A program made the translations under genes and the position numbers. The notes beneath the pieces were generated by a model. The model made no database searches. It was not told where the DNA came from and worked only from the letters and a program-made list of their open reading frames with translations. Positions 16,191 to 25,939 of a stretch of 64,000 bases of DNA are shown here, piece after piece; positions within the stretch are counted from its first letter, which is position 1; every line of letters starts with the position of its first letter. The stretch lies in the NCBI RefSeq assembly GCF_019456655.1, contig NZ_CP080332.1, positions 3,100,001-3,164,000 on the forward strand, read 5' to 3'. The stretch comes from Mycolicibacterium diernhoferi. Its GTDB lineage: Bacteria > Actinomycetota > Actinomycetes > Mycobacteriales > Mycobacteriaceae.

Positions 16191-17003
16191 ATGAGTGCGC
16201 GCCCGTTCCACTTCACCCAGACCGAGCAGGACACCTTCCTGCCCAGCGCCTACGCGCAGAGCCACTGGGGCCCCGACCACCTCAACGGTCCGGCCCTGGT
16301 CGGGTTGGTGGCGCGGACGCTGGAGGAGAGCTTCGGCGACCCGGAGTTCCTGCCGTCCCGGCTGACCGTGGATCTGTTCAAGGCGGCCCGCGGGGTTCCC
16401 ACGCACACCAAGCTGGCCCTGGTGCGCGACGGGCGCCGGGTACGCAACGCCGAGTGCGAGCTGGTGCAGGACGGGGTGACGGTGGTGCGGGCCACCCTGG
16501 TGCAGTACCGGCTGTCCGAGCCGCCCCGCGGCCAGGAGTGGGTGGCCCCGGCGACGTTCGTCGGGCCCGCCGATCGTGACGAGAGCCGGGGGATCGCCAT
16601 CGGCAGCGACGAGGCCGGCTGGAGCGATGCCATCGCCGACCACCAGAACGCCTCCCGGAAGCGCTTCCTCAACCGCACCATCGACGTGGTGGACGGACAG
16701 CCCAATTCGCCGTTCGTGCGCGCCGCGATGGCGGCCGAGGGCACCAGTCTGGTCACCAACCTCGGCACCGCCGGGGTCGGCTACATCAACGGCGACCTCA
16801 CGGTGGCGCTGGCCCGGTTGCCCCGCGACGAGTGGATAGGTGTGCAGGCCGATTCGCACTGGGCGGCCGCCGGAATCGCGGTGGGCACCGCCACCTTGTT
16901 CGACAGCGAGGGCGCCATCGGTTCCGGGATGGTGACCGCGGTCAGCAACCCGGCCGCCCAGATCGACTTCGGCAACGACCCGTTCCCGGAGCGCACCCGC
17001 TGA
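16191..17003 (+). CDS. Thioesterase-family protein (double hot-dog type)
   Basis: This 270-residue protein resembles the acyl-CoA thioesterase group of actinobacteria with an N-terminal hot-dog half (about 15-115, including GPALVGLVARTLEE) and a C-terminal half (about 140-265, including DLTVALARLP). ATG 16191 is selected over a start eight codons upstream because the sequence MSARPFHFT begins the conserved part. A role in hydrolysing acyl-CoA thioesters is inferred. No strict catalytic residues can be assigned by eye. It converges with the polyamine transporter operon. Confidence 0.75.
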   Translation: MSARPFHFTQTEQDTFLPSAYAQSHWGPDHLNGPALVGLVARTLEESFGDPEFLPSRLTVDLFKAARGVPTHTKLALVRDGRRVRNAECELVQDGVTVVRATLVQYRLSEPPRGQEWVAPATFVGPADRDESRGIAIGSDEAGWSDAIADHQNASRKRFLNRTIDVVDGQPNSPFVRAAMAAEGTSLVTNLGTAGVGYINGDLTVALARLPRDEWIGVQADSHWAAAGIAVGTATLFDSEGAIGSGMVTAVSNPAAQIDFGNDPFPERTR

Positions 17004-17017
17004 GGCCACGGGTGCGC
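16991..17017. terminator. Possible hairpin between convergent genes
   Basis: GCGCACCC at 16991-16998 can pair with GGGTGCGC at 17010-17017 around the stop codon of the thioesterase gene. There is no T-run. It lies between convergent transcription units, so a terminator role is plausible but weak. Confidence 0.3.
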
Positions 17018-17054
17018 GGGAACCGGTCGGAGCCGGTGCGGACCTGACCGAAGC

Positions 17055-17900
17055 TCAGGCGTCGATCTTCTTGCGCCGGTATAGCGTTCCGACCGCCAGT
17101 AGCAGCAGACTCGCCACCAGAATCGCGGTGGCCAGCACATTGATCTGCGGTGGCACCGCGGCCTTGACCGCCGCGTTCACATACAGCGGGTAAGTGACCG
17201 TGGAGCCGCTGACGAAGTAGGTGACGATGAAGTCGTCGAGCGACAGCGCGAAGGACAACATGGCTGCGGCGATGATGCCCGGCACGATCAGCGGCAGCGT
17301 CACCTTGAAGAAGGTCCGGGTCGGGCTCGCGCCCAGGTCCAGCGACGCGTCCTCCAGGGTCCAGTCGAAGCCGCGCACCCGGGCCCGCACCGTCATCGCG
17401 ATGAAGCTGACCTCGAACGCCACGTGTGCGATCAGGATGGTGACGTACCCGGTGTTCCAGGACAGGTCCAGGAACAGGGTGAGCAGCGAGGCGCCCATCA
17501 CCACCTCGGGTGCGGTCAACGGCAGCACCATGAAGGTGTCCACCGCCTTGTAGCCCCGGAACCGTTGGCGCACCAGCGCGACGGCCAACAGGGTGCCGAG
17601 CACCAGGGCGATGGCGGTGGATACGAAGGCGACGTTGAGGCTGAGCTTGAGTGCCTCGGTGAGCGCCGGGTACTTGAACGGGTCCGCCCAGTTTTCCAGG
17701 GTGAAGCCCTGCCAGGTGTAGTTGAACTTGCCTGCCGGCTTGTTGAACGAGAACAGGATGATGACCAGGATCGGCACGAACAGGTACAGCAGCACCAGTC
17801 CGGCGACGATCCGCAGCGAGTAATCGCCCCACTTGGGCCGGGCCTTCACCGGTTTGGCTCCGGCCGGGCGGGGGGCCGGCCGGGCGGCGGTGGTCGTCAT
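17055..17900 (-). CDS. potC: Spermidine/putrescine-type ABC transporter permease
   Basis: This 281-residue inner-membrane permease has about six hydrophobic segments and a basic, Pro/Ala-rich head. It carries the EAA-loop typical of importer permeases (DASLDLGASPTRTFFKVTLPL, around residue 180). It is the last gene of a four-gene operon in the order ATPase, binding protein, permease, permease. It overlaps the upstream permease by four bases. It assists the binding protein and ATPase in taking up a polyamine or related organic solute. Confidence 0.88.
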   Translation of the reverse strand: MTTTAARPAPRPAGAKPVKARPKWGDYSLRIVAGLVLLYLFVPILVIILFSFNKPAGKFNYTWQGFTLENWADPFKYPALTEALKLSLNVAFVSTAIALVLGTLLAVALVRQRFRGYKAVDTFMVLPLTAPEVVMGASLLTLFLDLSWNTGYVTILIAHVAFEVSFIAMTVRARVRGFDWTLEDASLDLGASPTRTFFKVTLPLIVPGIIAAAMLSFALSLDDFIVTYFVSGSTVTYPLYVNAAVKAAVPPQINVLATAILVASLLLLAVGTLYRRKKIDA

Positions 17901-18772
17901 ACCAGGTCCTCCGTGCCCAGGGCGCGGGTGTACATCAGCACGCCGACCAGGATCAGGCCCATCAAGCCGAGGCTGAGCGCGGCCGCGGCCGGGTAGTCCT
18001 TGACCACCAGGAACTGCTTCTGAATCACGTTGCCGATCATGGTGGTCTGGGTGCTACCCAGATAGTCGGCATTGATGAAGTCACCGACCGCCGGGATGAA
18101 CACCAGCAGGCTGCCCGCCAGGGCGCCCGGCATCGCCAGCGGCAGGATCACCTTCCGAAAGCTGCGTGCGCCACCGGAATACAGGTCCCGGGAGGCTTCC
18201 AGCAGACGCGGGTCGATCTTCTCCAGGCTGACGTAGAGCGGCAGGATCATGAAGATGATCCAGTTGTAGGTCAGTCCGCCGATCACCGCCCAACTCGTCG
18301 AGAGCAGCCGTCCCTCATCGGGGAGCAGGCCGATGCTGCCCAATGCGGTGACCACCCAGCCCTCGTCGGCCAGGATCGTTTTCCAGGCGATGGTCCGGAT
18401 CAGGAACGTGACGAAGAACGGCAGGATCACCAACCCGAGGATCAGGTTCTTGAAGCGGCCGGCCTTGAAGGCGATGACATAGGCCAGCGGGAAGGCCAGC
18501 AGCAGGCAGAGCACGGTGGCCGCCAGCGCATACCCGAAGGACCGCAGAATCTGGTCCTGGTACAGCACGAACGCATCGATGAAGTTGGAGAACTTCCAGT
18601 CGAAGGTCAGCGTCGGCAGGTACACCGACCCGCCGGACGTCGACAGCGAGGTGCGCGCCAACGAAAAGAACGGCACCACGAAGAAAATGGCGAGATAGGC
18701 CAGCGCGGGCAAGATCATCAAATACGGCGCGATCTTGCTCCGCTGCCGGCTGCTGGTTGCGACTCCGGCCAT
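17897..18772 (-). CDS. potB: Spermidine/putrescine-type ABC transporter permease
   Basis: This 291-residue permease has six hydrophobic helices and an EAA-loop around residue 198 (EASRDLYSGGARSFRKVILPLA). It pairs with the potC-like protein in the same operon, and its stop overlaps the next start by four bases (ATGA). The N-terminal head is short and basic. The substrate is likely a polyamine by family, but gamma-aminobutyrate or other amines remain possible. Confidence 0.88.
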   Translation of the reverse strand: MAGVATSSRQRSKIAPYLMILPALAYLAIFFVVPFFSLARTSLSTSGGSVYLPTLTFDWKFSNFIDAFVLYQDQILRSFGYALAATVLCLLLAFPLAYVIAFKAGRFKNLILGLVILPFFVTFLIRTIAWKTILADEGWVVTALGSIGLLPDEGRLLSTSWAVIGGLTYNWIIFMILPLYVSLEKIDPRLLEASRDLYSGGARSFRKVILPLAMPGALAGSLLVFIPAVGDFINADYLGSTQTTMIGNVIQKQFLVVKDYPAAAALSLGLMGLILVGVLMYTRALGTEDLV

Positions 18773-18803
18773 TTATGCTCCCTGCGTTCGCTGTGCCACC
18801 GAC

Positions 18804-19982
18804 CTAGCCACCGGTGACAGCGGCGAACATGGTGTTGAATTCCTGCGTCTGCTCGTCGGTCAGCGGTGCCCACGACTTCAGCTGCGCCTGCACCTCCGGC
18901 GTCGGGTTGATCAACGGGTTCGCGGCGGCCGCGGGATCGACCTTGGCCAGTTCGTCGGTCATGTCCGAGAGCACCCCGACGAACTGGGTGTAGGCGACCA
19001 GCTTGGCGTAGTTGGCCCGGTCGTAGATGTAGTCGATCCAGGCCTCGGCGCCCTTCTGGTTGCGGGTGGTGTACGGGACCACCATGGTGTCGATGAACCA
19101 GTCGCCGCCGGACTCCGGGACGATGAACTGCAGGTCCGGGTTGTCGGCCTGCAACTGCACCACGTCACCCGAATAGGCCTGTGCCACAGCGATGTTCCCG
19201 GCGGCCAGATCGTCGGCGTAGTCATTGCCGGTGAAGCGGCGGATCTGCCCCCGGTCCTTCTGCTCCCGGACCAGATCAACGGCCTTCTGGATGCTCTCGG
19301 TCGTCGGGTTCTCCGGCGAGTTGCCCTGGGACAGCATGATCATGCCCAGGCCGTCCTGGACGTCGGAGAACAGGCTGACCCGGCCCTTGAAGGCGGGATC
19401 CCACAGATCGTCGATGGTCCTGATGTCACGACCGGTCGCGGCGCGGTTGTAGGCCAGGCCGACCATGCCGGTCATGTAGGGCGCGGTGAACTTCCGGCCC
19501 GGATCGACCTGCGAATCGAGCAGGTCGGCCCGCAGGTTCTTGCGGTTGGGCACACCCGATTCGCTGATCTCGTTGAGCCAGCCCAGCCCCTTCACGCGGG
19601 CGGCCATGAACTCGGTGGGCACCACCAGGTCGGTGCCGATGTCCTGCTTACGTGACAGCGGCTCCTTCACCTTGGCGAACCACTGCTCGTTGTCGTTGAA
19701 ATCTTCCTTGTAGTCCACCGTGATGCCGGACGCCGTCTGGAAGGCTGCGACGAAACCGTCGGCCATGTACAGCGGCCAGTTCGAGACCCGCAGCAGAGCT
19801 TCGTCCTGCGCGGCGGAGGAGGTATCCGACGAGCTGCCGCCGTCGGATCCGCAGGCGGCCAGGAACGAGGAGCCCAGCACTGCGGCCGCGGCGGCCGCCG
19901 CGCTGCCGCCGATGAACCGGCGCCGGCTGGTGCGGTTGGCGGCCAGGCGGGACAGCAGTCGGGGGTCGATCTCGTTGGACAT
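18804..19982 (-). CDS. potD: Polyamine-type ABC transporter substrate-binding lipoprotein
   Basis: This 392-residue solute-binding protein of the spermidine/putrescine class carries a twin-arginine signal (TSRRRFIGG at about 18-26), a hydrophobic Ala-rich stretch and a lipobox ending in C44 (FLAACGSDGG). It is therefore probably Tat-exported and lipid-anchored. The mature protein has the two-lobe periplasmic-binding fold, with aromatic and acidic residues typical of amine binding (SNWPLYMAD at the start, DYKEDFND, VPYTTRNQKG). It sits between the ATPase gene (56 bases upstream) and potB (31 bases downstream). Confidence 0.9.
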   Translation of the reverse strand: MSNEIDPRLLSRLAANRTSRRRFIGGSAAAAAAAVLGSSFLAACGSDGGSSSDTSSAAQDEALLRVSNWPLYMADGFVAAFQTASGITVDYKEDFNDNEQWFAKVKEPLSRKQDIGTDLVVPTEFMAARVKGLGWLNEISESGVPNRKNLRADLLDSQVDPGRKFTAPYMTGMVGLAYNRAATGRDIRTIDDLWDPAFKGRVSLFSDVQDGLGMIMLSQGNSPENPTTESIQKAVDLVREQKDRGQIRRFTGNDYADDLAAGNIAVAQAYSGDVVQLQADNPDLQFIVPESGGDWFIDTMVVPYTTRNQKGAEAWIDYIYDRANYAKLVAYTQFVGVLSDMTDELAKVDPAAAANPLINPTPEVQAQLKSWAPLTDEQTQEFNTMFAAVTGG

Positions 19983-20038
19983 TCGGGGCCTTTCGTCAAG
20001 TGTTGGCGGAGAAGCTCAGTTCGCGGGGTCCGGGTCGG

Positions 20039-21172
20039 TCAGGACTCGTCGAGCATCTCCTCGAGATCCTCGGTGGTGGGGATGTCGGCGGCGGGCAGCA
20101 CCAGGGAGGCCTCCGGCGACCAGTGGGTGTAGACCTCGTCACCCGGCCGCAGCAGCGGCAGATTCTGTTCCGGCCCGACGTGCGCGACGATGGTCGAGTC
20201 GTCGGGGGCGGTGACCGAGAGCCGCACCACCGGCCCCTGGAAGGTGAGGTCGCGCACGGTGCCGCGAACCACAGCCAGATCGCCGGTCGGTGGGTCGGTG
20301 GACACCCGGACCCGTTCCGGTCGGATCATCAGGGTGGCGTGCCCGCCGGGCTCGATGGTCGTCTCACCGGGACGCGACTTGAGCTTCGTGCCGAGCACCT
20401 CGATCTCCACGAAGTCTCGGTTGGTGCGGCCGGTCTGCCGGCCGGGCCACAGGTTCGCCTGGCCGATGAAGCCGGCGACGAACACGGTCGCGGGCCGGTC
20501 GTAGATGTCGGTGGGGCTGCCGATCTGCTCGACGTTGCCGGCGTTCATGACCGCGATGCGGTCACTCATCGTCAGCGCCTCTTCCTGATCGTGGGTCACG
20601 TAGATGAAGGTGATCCCCACCTCGCGCTGGATGCGTTTCAGTTCGAACTGCATCGCATGACGCAGCTTCAGGTCCAGCGCGCCGAGCGGTTCGTCGAGCA
20701 GCAGGGCGCTGGGGTAGTTCACCAGCGCGCGGGCCAGGGCGACGCGCTGCTGCTGGCCGCCGGAGAGCTGGCCGGGCTTGCGCTTGGCGAAGTCGGTGAG
20801 CCGCACGGTCTCGATGATCTCGTCGACCCGGCGTTTGACCTCGCCTTTGCCCTTGGTCTTGTCGATCTTCATGCTGCGCGGGCCGTAGGCGATGTTGTCC
20901 CAGACCGTCATGTGCGGGAACAACGCGTAATGCTGGAAGACGGTGTTGACGTTGCGCTTGTGCGGGGATACCCGGGACACGTCGACGCCCTCAAGGCGGA
21001 TCGCTCCCTCGGTCGGGGTCTCGAAGCCGGCGATCATCCGCAGCGTCGTCGTCTTGCCACACCCCGAGGGGCCGAGCATGGAGAAGAACTCGCCCTGGGC
21101 GATGGTGAAGTCCGCGTCTGCCACCGCGACATAGTCGTCGAAGCGTTTGACCACATGGTCGATCTCGATCAC
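20039..21172 (-). CDS. potA: Polyamine-type ABC transporter ATP-binding protein
   Basis: This importer ATPase has Walker A GPSGCGKT (residues 34-41 from the chosen start), the Q-loop region [11 protein letters not shown], the signature LSGGQQQR, Walker [13 protein letters not shown] and the H-loop [12 protein letters not shown]-terminal TOBE-type regulatory domain follows. GTG 21172 is chosen because an AAGGG ribosome-binding site precedes it and it gives a family-like 377 residues. A longer version from TTG 21289 would add 39 residues of Thr/Gly-rich sequence. It is the first gene of the operon. The 293-base region to the divergent NCS1 permease (175 bases with the long start) should hold both promoters. 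Confidence 0.88.
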   Translation of the reverse strand: MIEIDHVVKRFDDYVAVADADFTIAQGEFFSMLGPSGCGKTTTLRMIAGFETPTEGAIRLEGVDVSRVSPHKRNVNTVFQHYALFPHMTVWDNIAYGPRSMKIDKTKGKGEVKRRVDEIIETVRLTDFAKRKPGQLSGGQQQRVALARALVNYPSALLLDEPLGALDLKLRHAMQFELKRIQREVGITFIYVTHDQEEALTMSDRIAVMNAGNVEQIGSPTDIYDRPATVFVAGFIGQANLWPGRQTGRTNRDFVEIEVLGTKLKSRPGETTIEPGGHATLMIRPERVRVSTDPPTGDLAVVRGTVRDLTFQGPVVRLSVTAPDDSTIVAHVGPEQNLPLLRPGDEVYTHWSPEASLVLPAADIPTTEDLEEMLDES

Positions 21173-21464
21173 GGGGTCACCCTTGCGGATGGTGCCCCCG
21201 TGCTCGCCGGTGGTGTGGTCTGCGGCGGTGGTGTTGGTGCCGGTCAGGGTCGGGCCTCTCTCGAGATTGCGGTCCGTGTGAGTAAACAATCGCGGATCGA
21301 AGCGCCCTGCGCAAGCGATTCCGCAACGAATTTACATTCCGACAATGGAATCCATAGGTTTCTCCGCCCTCGGGGACAGAATCCGCTGCGCCGATGTGTG
21401 ACCTGCACGGCCATCGGAAGCGGGCGACCGGGTCACACCCGGTGGGGCGTGATCGAATACTCGC

Positions 21465-22913
21465 ATGACCGGCGGTGCGACAAGGGCCTCTCAGCCATCG
21501 AATCCGAAACCGGCGAACCACGCGTTGACGTCGCCGTCCTTCAGCGGTCGGTCCCCGTCCGGGGCCGGCGACCTGTCCGTGGAGACACACGGGATCGCCC
21601 CGGTGGCCCGGGAGAGCCGATACGGGACGCCGGCGCGGTTGTTCACCGTGTGGTTCGCACCCCAGGTGAACATGACCGGCGTCTTCACCGGCACCCTGGC
21701 CATCCTGCTCGGTCTCGGCTTCTGGCTCGGCTTGCTGGCGATGGTGATCGGCACCGTCCTGGGCGCGCTGGTGGTCGCCTACCTGTCCACCTGGGGACCG
21801 CGCACCGGCACCGCCCAGCTGCCCACCGCGCGGATGGCGTTCGGCCCCGGTGTGCCCCTGCCGGCGGCGTTGCAGTGGCTGTCCTCGATCGCCTGGGACG
21901 CCCTGGTCGGACTGTTCGGCGGGCAGGCGCTCGCACTGCTGCTCGGCATACCGTTCTGGGTGGCGGTGCTGATCGTGCTGGCGGTGCAGGGCGCGGTCGG
22001 TTTCGTCGGCTACGAGCTCATCCACCGGCTGCAGGCGGTGCTGACCGTGGTGCTGTTCGCCACCTTCGTGGTGTTCGCGGTCAAGCTCGTCACCGGCGGC
22101 GGCCACCCCGTCATCACGCCGGCGCAGCTGACCGGCGCGGATCTGGTGGGCGCCTTCGTCCTCGAAGTGACGGTCGCGCTCAGCCTCACCATTTCCTGGG
22201 CCAGCTACGCCGCGGACTTCAGCCGCTACCTGCCGGTCGACTCGTCGCAGGCGCGCGTCTTCGGGTACACGTTCGGCGGGATCGTGCTGGCCTACATCTT
22301 CGTGCAGGCCATCGGGATCGCCGGCGCCGGGGCGATCGGTGATCACACCGCCGAGGGGGTGCGCGAGGTGATGGGCGGCGGGGCGCTGGGCGCGCTGGCG
22401 TTGCTGGTCATCGCGCTGGCCTCGGTCGGGTCCGGCGTCATGAACGACTACAGCGGCTCGCTGGCCCTGCAGACCCTGGGGGTGCGGGTGCGCCGCCCGG
22501 TGTCGGCCGTGCTGGTCACCGTGCTGGCCTTCTTCCTCATCCTGTGGCTACACAGCGCCGACACCGCCACCCGGTTCCTCGACGTCCTCCTGCTCATCGG
22601 GTACTGGATCCCGGCGTTCGTGGCGATCATCGTCATCGACTGGGTGCTGCGGACCCGCCGCGCGACCGACCTTTTCGTCGACGTCGCGGCCGCCGTCACG
22701 CCGCGCCGGCACGCCGTCGCCGCGCTGGTGGTCTTCGTGCTCTCCTACGCCGCGGCCATGCCGTTCATGAACACCTCGCTCATCCAGGGGCCGGTTGCCG
22801 CCGCCTGGCATGGCGCCGACATCGCGTACTTCGTGAATTTCTTTGTCGCCGCAACGCTTTACGGGGGTTACCGGATCATCGGTGACCGCCGCACGGCAAG
22901 ACGTCCCGGCTAG
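21465..22913 (+). CDS. NCS1-family purine/cytosine-type permease
   Basis: This 482-residue transporter has about twelve hydrophobic segments after a 60-residue polar head. Features seen include FAPQVNMTGVFTG near residue 65, the central SWASYAADFSRYLP motif near 244, and GVMNDYSGSLALQTLG near 325. These match nucleobase:cation symporters of the cytosine/purine permease group. It is divergent from potA and overlaps the 3' end of the epoxide hydrolase gene by four bases. The likely cargo is cytosine, a purine, hydantoin or a pyridoxine-like ring compound. Confidence 0.88.
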   Translation: MTGGATRASQPSNPKPANHALTSPSFSGRSPSGAGDLSVETHGIAPVARESRYGTPARLFTVWFAPQVNMTGVFTGTLAILLGLGFWLGLLAMVIGTVLGALVVAYLSTWGPRTGTAQLPTARMAFGPGVPLPAALQWLSSIAWDALVGLFGGQALALLLGIPFWVAVLIVLAVQGAVGFVGYELIHRLQAVLTVVLFATFVVFAVKLVTGGGHPVITPAQLTGADLVGAFVLEVTVALSLTISWASYAADFSRYLPVDSSQARVFGYTFGGIVLAYIFVQAIGIAGAGAIGDHTAEGVREVMGGGALGALALLVIALASVGSGVMNDYSGSLALQTLGVRVRRPVSAVLVTVLAFFLILWLHSADTATRFLDVLLLIGYWIPAFVAIIVIDWVLRTRRATDLFVDVAAAVTPRRHAVAALVVFVLSYAAAMPFMNTSLIQGPVAAAWHGADIAYFVNFFVAATLYGGYRIIGDRRTARRPG

Positions 22914-24079
22914 TCCCGTACCGTCGCGAAGAACGCCCGGACATCCTCGACGAACAGTTCGGGTTGTTCGAACGCGGCGAAGTGCCCACCGCGCGGCATC
23001 GTGGTCCACCGGGTGATGTTGTAGTGCGGCTCGCACCACGGACGCGGGGACCGCAGGATCTCCTTCGGGAAGGCCGCGACGCCGGTCGGCACGGCCACCG
23101 ACTCGCCCTGCCCGAACGCCCGGAAGCTCTCCCAGTAGAGCCGCGCCGAGGACGCCCCGGATCCGGTCAGCCAGTACACCATCACGTTGTCGAGCAACTC
23201 GTCCCGGCTGAGCACGTTCTCCGGGTGCCCGTCGCAGTCCGTCCAGGACCAGAATTTCTCCACGATCCAGGCCAGCTGGGCGACCGGAGAATCGACCAGA
23301 CCGTAGCCGAGGGTCTGCGGCCGGGTCGACTGTTGTTTCGAGTAACCGGAGTCCCACTTGTTGTAGTGCTTCATCGCCGCGAAGGCCTGCCGGTCCTCCT
23401 CGGTCGGGTTCTTCAGGCTCCCCTCGGTGGGCCGGCCGATCGGCATGTTGGTGTGAATGGCGATGCAGCCGTTGCCGCTGCCGTCGGCACCGGCGGTGCG
23501 CCCGAGCTGGGTGGTGACCGCCGCGCCCCAATCCCCGCCCTGCGCGCCGTACTCGGTGTAGCCCAGGCGCTGCATCAGGGTGGCCCAGGCGGCCGCGATC
23601 CGCTCGATGCCCCAACCCGTGCTGGTGGGTTTGCCGGAGAACCCGTACCCCGGCAGGGACGGGCAGACGACGTGGAACGCGTCCTCGGCCCGGCCGCCGT
23701 GGGCGGTGGGGTCGGTCAGTGGCCCGATCACCTTCTGGAACTCGACGATCGACCCGGGCCAGCCATGCGTGATGATCAGCGGCAGGGCGTCCGGGTGGGG
23801 TGAGCGCTGGTGGACGAAATGGATGCTCAGATCGTCGATGTCCGTACTGAACTGGGAGAAGCGGTTCAGCAAGGTTTCCCGGGCCCGCCAGTCGTAGCCC
23901 TCGGCCCAGTACCCGGCCAGCTCCCGGATGTAGGACAGCGGCATGCCCTGACTCCAGTCGTCGACGCATTCGGGGTCCGGCCACCGGGTGCGCGCCAGCC
24001 GCTCGGCCAGATCGGCGAGCGCATCGTCGGGGACGTCGATGCGGAACGGGCGGACTTCATCCTGGGCGTCTTCGGCCAT
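22910..24079 (-). CDS. Epoxide hydrolase (EHN-domain alpha/beta-hydrolase)
   Basis: This 389-residue protein has the N-terminal EHN domain (RPFRIDVPDDALADL and RWPDPE, then a DWSQGMPLSY segment), followed by the alpha/beta-hydrolase core. The oxyanion region is THGWPGS near 103-109 and the nucleophile Asp is in GGDWGAAV (about 179-186). A lid region with the conserved tyrosines and the late His region (PRGGHFAAFEQPELF) are present. It should open epoxides to diols. It follows the adenylate cyclase gene by four bases on the same strand, suggesting one transcript. Confidence 0.9.
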   Translation of the reverse strand: MAEDAQDEVRPFRIDVPDDALADLAERLARTRWPDPECVDDWSQGMPLSYIRELAGYWAEGYDWRARETLLNRFSQFSTDIDDLSIHFVHQRSPHPDALPLIITHGWPGSIVEFQKVIGPLTDPTAHGGRAEDAFHVVCPSLPGYGFSGKPTSTGWGIERIAAAWATLMQRLGYTEYGAQGGDWGAAVTTQLGRTAGADGSGNGCIAIHTNMPIGRPTEGSLKNPTEEDRQAFAAMKHYNKWDSGYSKQQSTRPQTLGYGLVDSPVAQLAWIVEKFWSWTDCDGHPENVLSRDELLDNVMVYWLTGSGASSARLYWESFRAFGQGESVAVPTGVAAFPKEILRSPRPWCEPHYNITRWTTMPRGGHFAAFEQPELFVEDVRAFFATVRD

Positions 24080-24083
24080 GAAC

Positions 24084-25610
24084 TCATCGTGGCACGTAGA
24101 TGTACGTCGGTTCGGAACGTCCGCGCAGTATCACCGAGCCGTGTCCGGCCCAGTGCCCGGATTCGTCATCCGCGCGCTCCAGCGCCGCGCCGGATGCCGC
24201 GATACGTCCGGGCAGCGACTTGGCGACATCGGCCAGCCGGGCCGCCTCGTTCACCGGATCGCCGATCACCGTGTACTCGTAGCGGTTCTGGGCACCGATG
24301 TTGCCCGCAAACACCGGTCCGGCGGACACCCCCACGCCGAAATCCAGCGTCAGCCGCGCCAGGGTGGTGCCGAGCCGGCGGGCGGTGGCCAGCGCGTCGG
24401 CGGCCGCCCGCTCGGCCGCGATGGGTGCCCCGAACACCGCCAGCGCCGCGTCACCCTGGAACTTGTTGATCAGCCCGTGGTGTTCGTCGACGGCGGCGAC
24501 CACGATGCGGAAGAACTCGTTGAGCACCTCCGCGACCTCGCTCGGGCTGTGGTTCATCGCCAGTTCGGTGGATCCGGTGACGTCGATGAACAAGATCGCC
24601 ACCTCGCGTACCTCGCCGGTCAGCGCCTCCTCGGCGTCCAGCGACTCGAAGGCGAGTCGCACCACGGCGTCACCGACGTGCCGGCCGAACAGATCCCGCA
24701 ACCGGTCCCGTTCCTGCAGCCCGGTCACCATCCGGTTGAAACCGCTTTGCAGGCGGCCGATCTCGGACTGCTCGTAGACATCTACCTGCTGATCGATGCG
24801 GCCCTGCTCGACTCGGGCCATGGCATCGACAATGTCGCGCAGCGGGTCGGAGATCGACAGCGAGACCAGGATCAGCGACCGCAATCCGAGGAACACCGCG
24901 ACCAGCGACAGCAGGATCACCGGAATGTCGATCGAGGCCGAGGTCGGGATGAACCAGCCGTTGGCCCGGCAGAGCACCAGGATCACGATGGTCACGCTGG
25001 GCAGCGCCGTGGTCAGCGTCCACATCAGCAGCAACCGGGCGGTCACGCCGGGCGCGGTGACCCGGCTCTCGAATTCGCGGTTCGCGGCGGCCACGATCGG
25101 CCGGATGATGCGCTGGGTGAACAACAGGCTGCTGCTGACGGTGGCCGTCCCGCCGAAGAGCACCGAGACACCGAGCAGCACCGCCAGCGCCACACCCTGG
25201 TCGCGATTAACCACCAGGAAGACGATGCCCGCGGCCAGCCACACGGCCAGCAGCAGAAAGGACTGACGCCGGACGATGTTGATGGCGGCGCGACGCTGGG
25301 CGAGGTCCGGTTGAGCACCGGCCTCGAACCAGCGCAGTGAGGGCCCGATGTTGAGCCGGGCGCCGTAGCCGGTCACGACGGTGCTGACCACGATCACCAC
25401 GATCAGTGTCACCAGGTTGGTTTGGTTGAGCAGCGACTGGGTGCCGACGATGGTCTGACGGCTCAGCGACACCAGCACGCCGACCACCTCGGCGGCGGTC
25501 ATCAGGTGAGCGAAGACCAGGCCCGCGGCGTACCGCAGGGCCGGATGACTGGGCTGTGCCGACCGCGGCCTCGGGTCAGCGGGGGAGTGCTCGTCGAGGC
25601 CACGGTTCAC
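24084..25610 (-). CDS. Membrane-bound class III adenylate cyclase with HAMP domain
   Basis: This 508-residue protein from GTG 25610 has six predicted membrane helices (about 28-265), a HAMP linker (about 252-305, SISDPLRDIVDAM and QQVDVYEQSEIGRLQ) and a C-terminal cyclase domain (about 330-505). The metal-binding aspartates are seen in ILFIDVTGSTEL and KFQGDAALAVFG, with NEAARLADVAK holding the transition-state Asn and Arg. The architecture is that of Rv1318c, Rv1319c, Rv1320c and Rv3645. It should make cAMP in response to a membrane or fatty-acid-like cue. It lies just upstream of the epoxide hydrolase gene. Confidence 0.9.
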   Translation of the reverse strand: MNRGLDEHSPADPRPRSAQPSHPALRYAAGLVFAHLMTAAEVVGVLVSLSRQTIVGTQSLLNQTNLVTLIVVIVVSTVVTGYGARLNIGPSLRWFEAGAQPDLAQRRAAINIVRRQSFLLLAVWLAAGIVFLVVNRDQGVALAVLLGVSVLFGGTATVSSSLLFTQRIIRPIVAAANREFESRVTAPGVTARLLLMWTLTTALPSVTIVILVLCRANGWFIPTSASIDIPVILLSLVAVFLGLRSLILVSLSISDPLRDIVDAMARVEQGRIDQQVDVYEQSEIGRLQSGFNRMVTGLQERDRLRDLFGRHVGDAVVRLAFESLDAEEALTGEVREVAILFIDVTGSTELAMNHSPSEVAEVLNEFFRIVVAAVDEHHGLINKFQGDAALAVFGAPIAAERAAADALATARRLGTTLARLTLDFGVGVSAGPVFAGNIGAQNRYEYTVIGDPVNEAARLADVAKSLPGRIAASGAALERADDESGHWAGHGSVILRGRSEPTYIYVPR

Positions 25611-25939
25611 CGCCTCAGGCTAGAGCCCGACGTGCTCTGCCGATGCCGTCCGACACCCGCGGCGGTTCGGATCGGCGCGGGAAATGTGGTAGCGCGACGA
25701 CACCACCGGCGACGGATCGAGCGCTGCAACCACGCCGCTCCGAAACCGCTGGCAGCGCCCGCGCCTCCGACGGGCAGTCGTACCGACGCCCGCCCGGCCT
25801 GTGTCCCGGGCCACTGCCTGCCGCGCGCCCCGGCGCGAAAACGCCGTGGGCCCGGTCACATCCGAGTCGGCACGGCGTCGATTAGATCCCGCTGAATACA
25901 ACCGGTGACGATCGGAGCGGTCTCGCACAGACTTGCGGG
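25611..25939. other. Intergenic region between divergent genes
   Basis: These 329 bases separate the cyclase gene from the monooxygenase gene on the opposite strand. I see no gene, clear palindrome or RNA structure. The GTG start at 25940 lacks a strong ribosome-binding site, and both promoters are expected in this stretch. Confidence 0.5.

Noticed and set aside
20000..22342. Long plus-strand frame opposite potA and running into the NCS1 permease
   Set aside because: The protein is low-complexity and lacks domains, while the minus strand encodes a complete ABC ATPase here and the other plus frame a transporter.
25620..25928. Small minus-strand gene in the cyclase/monooxygenase gap
   Set aside because: Arg-rich shadow composition, no ribosome-binding site, and it occupies the expected promoter region.
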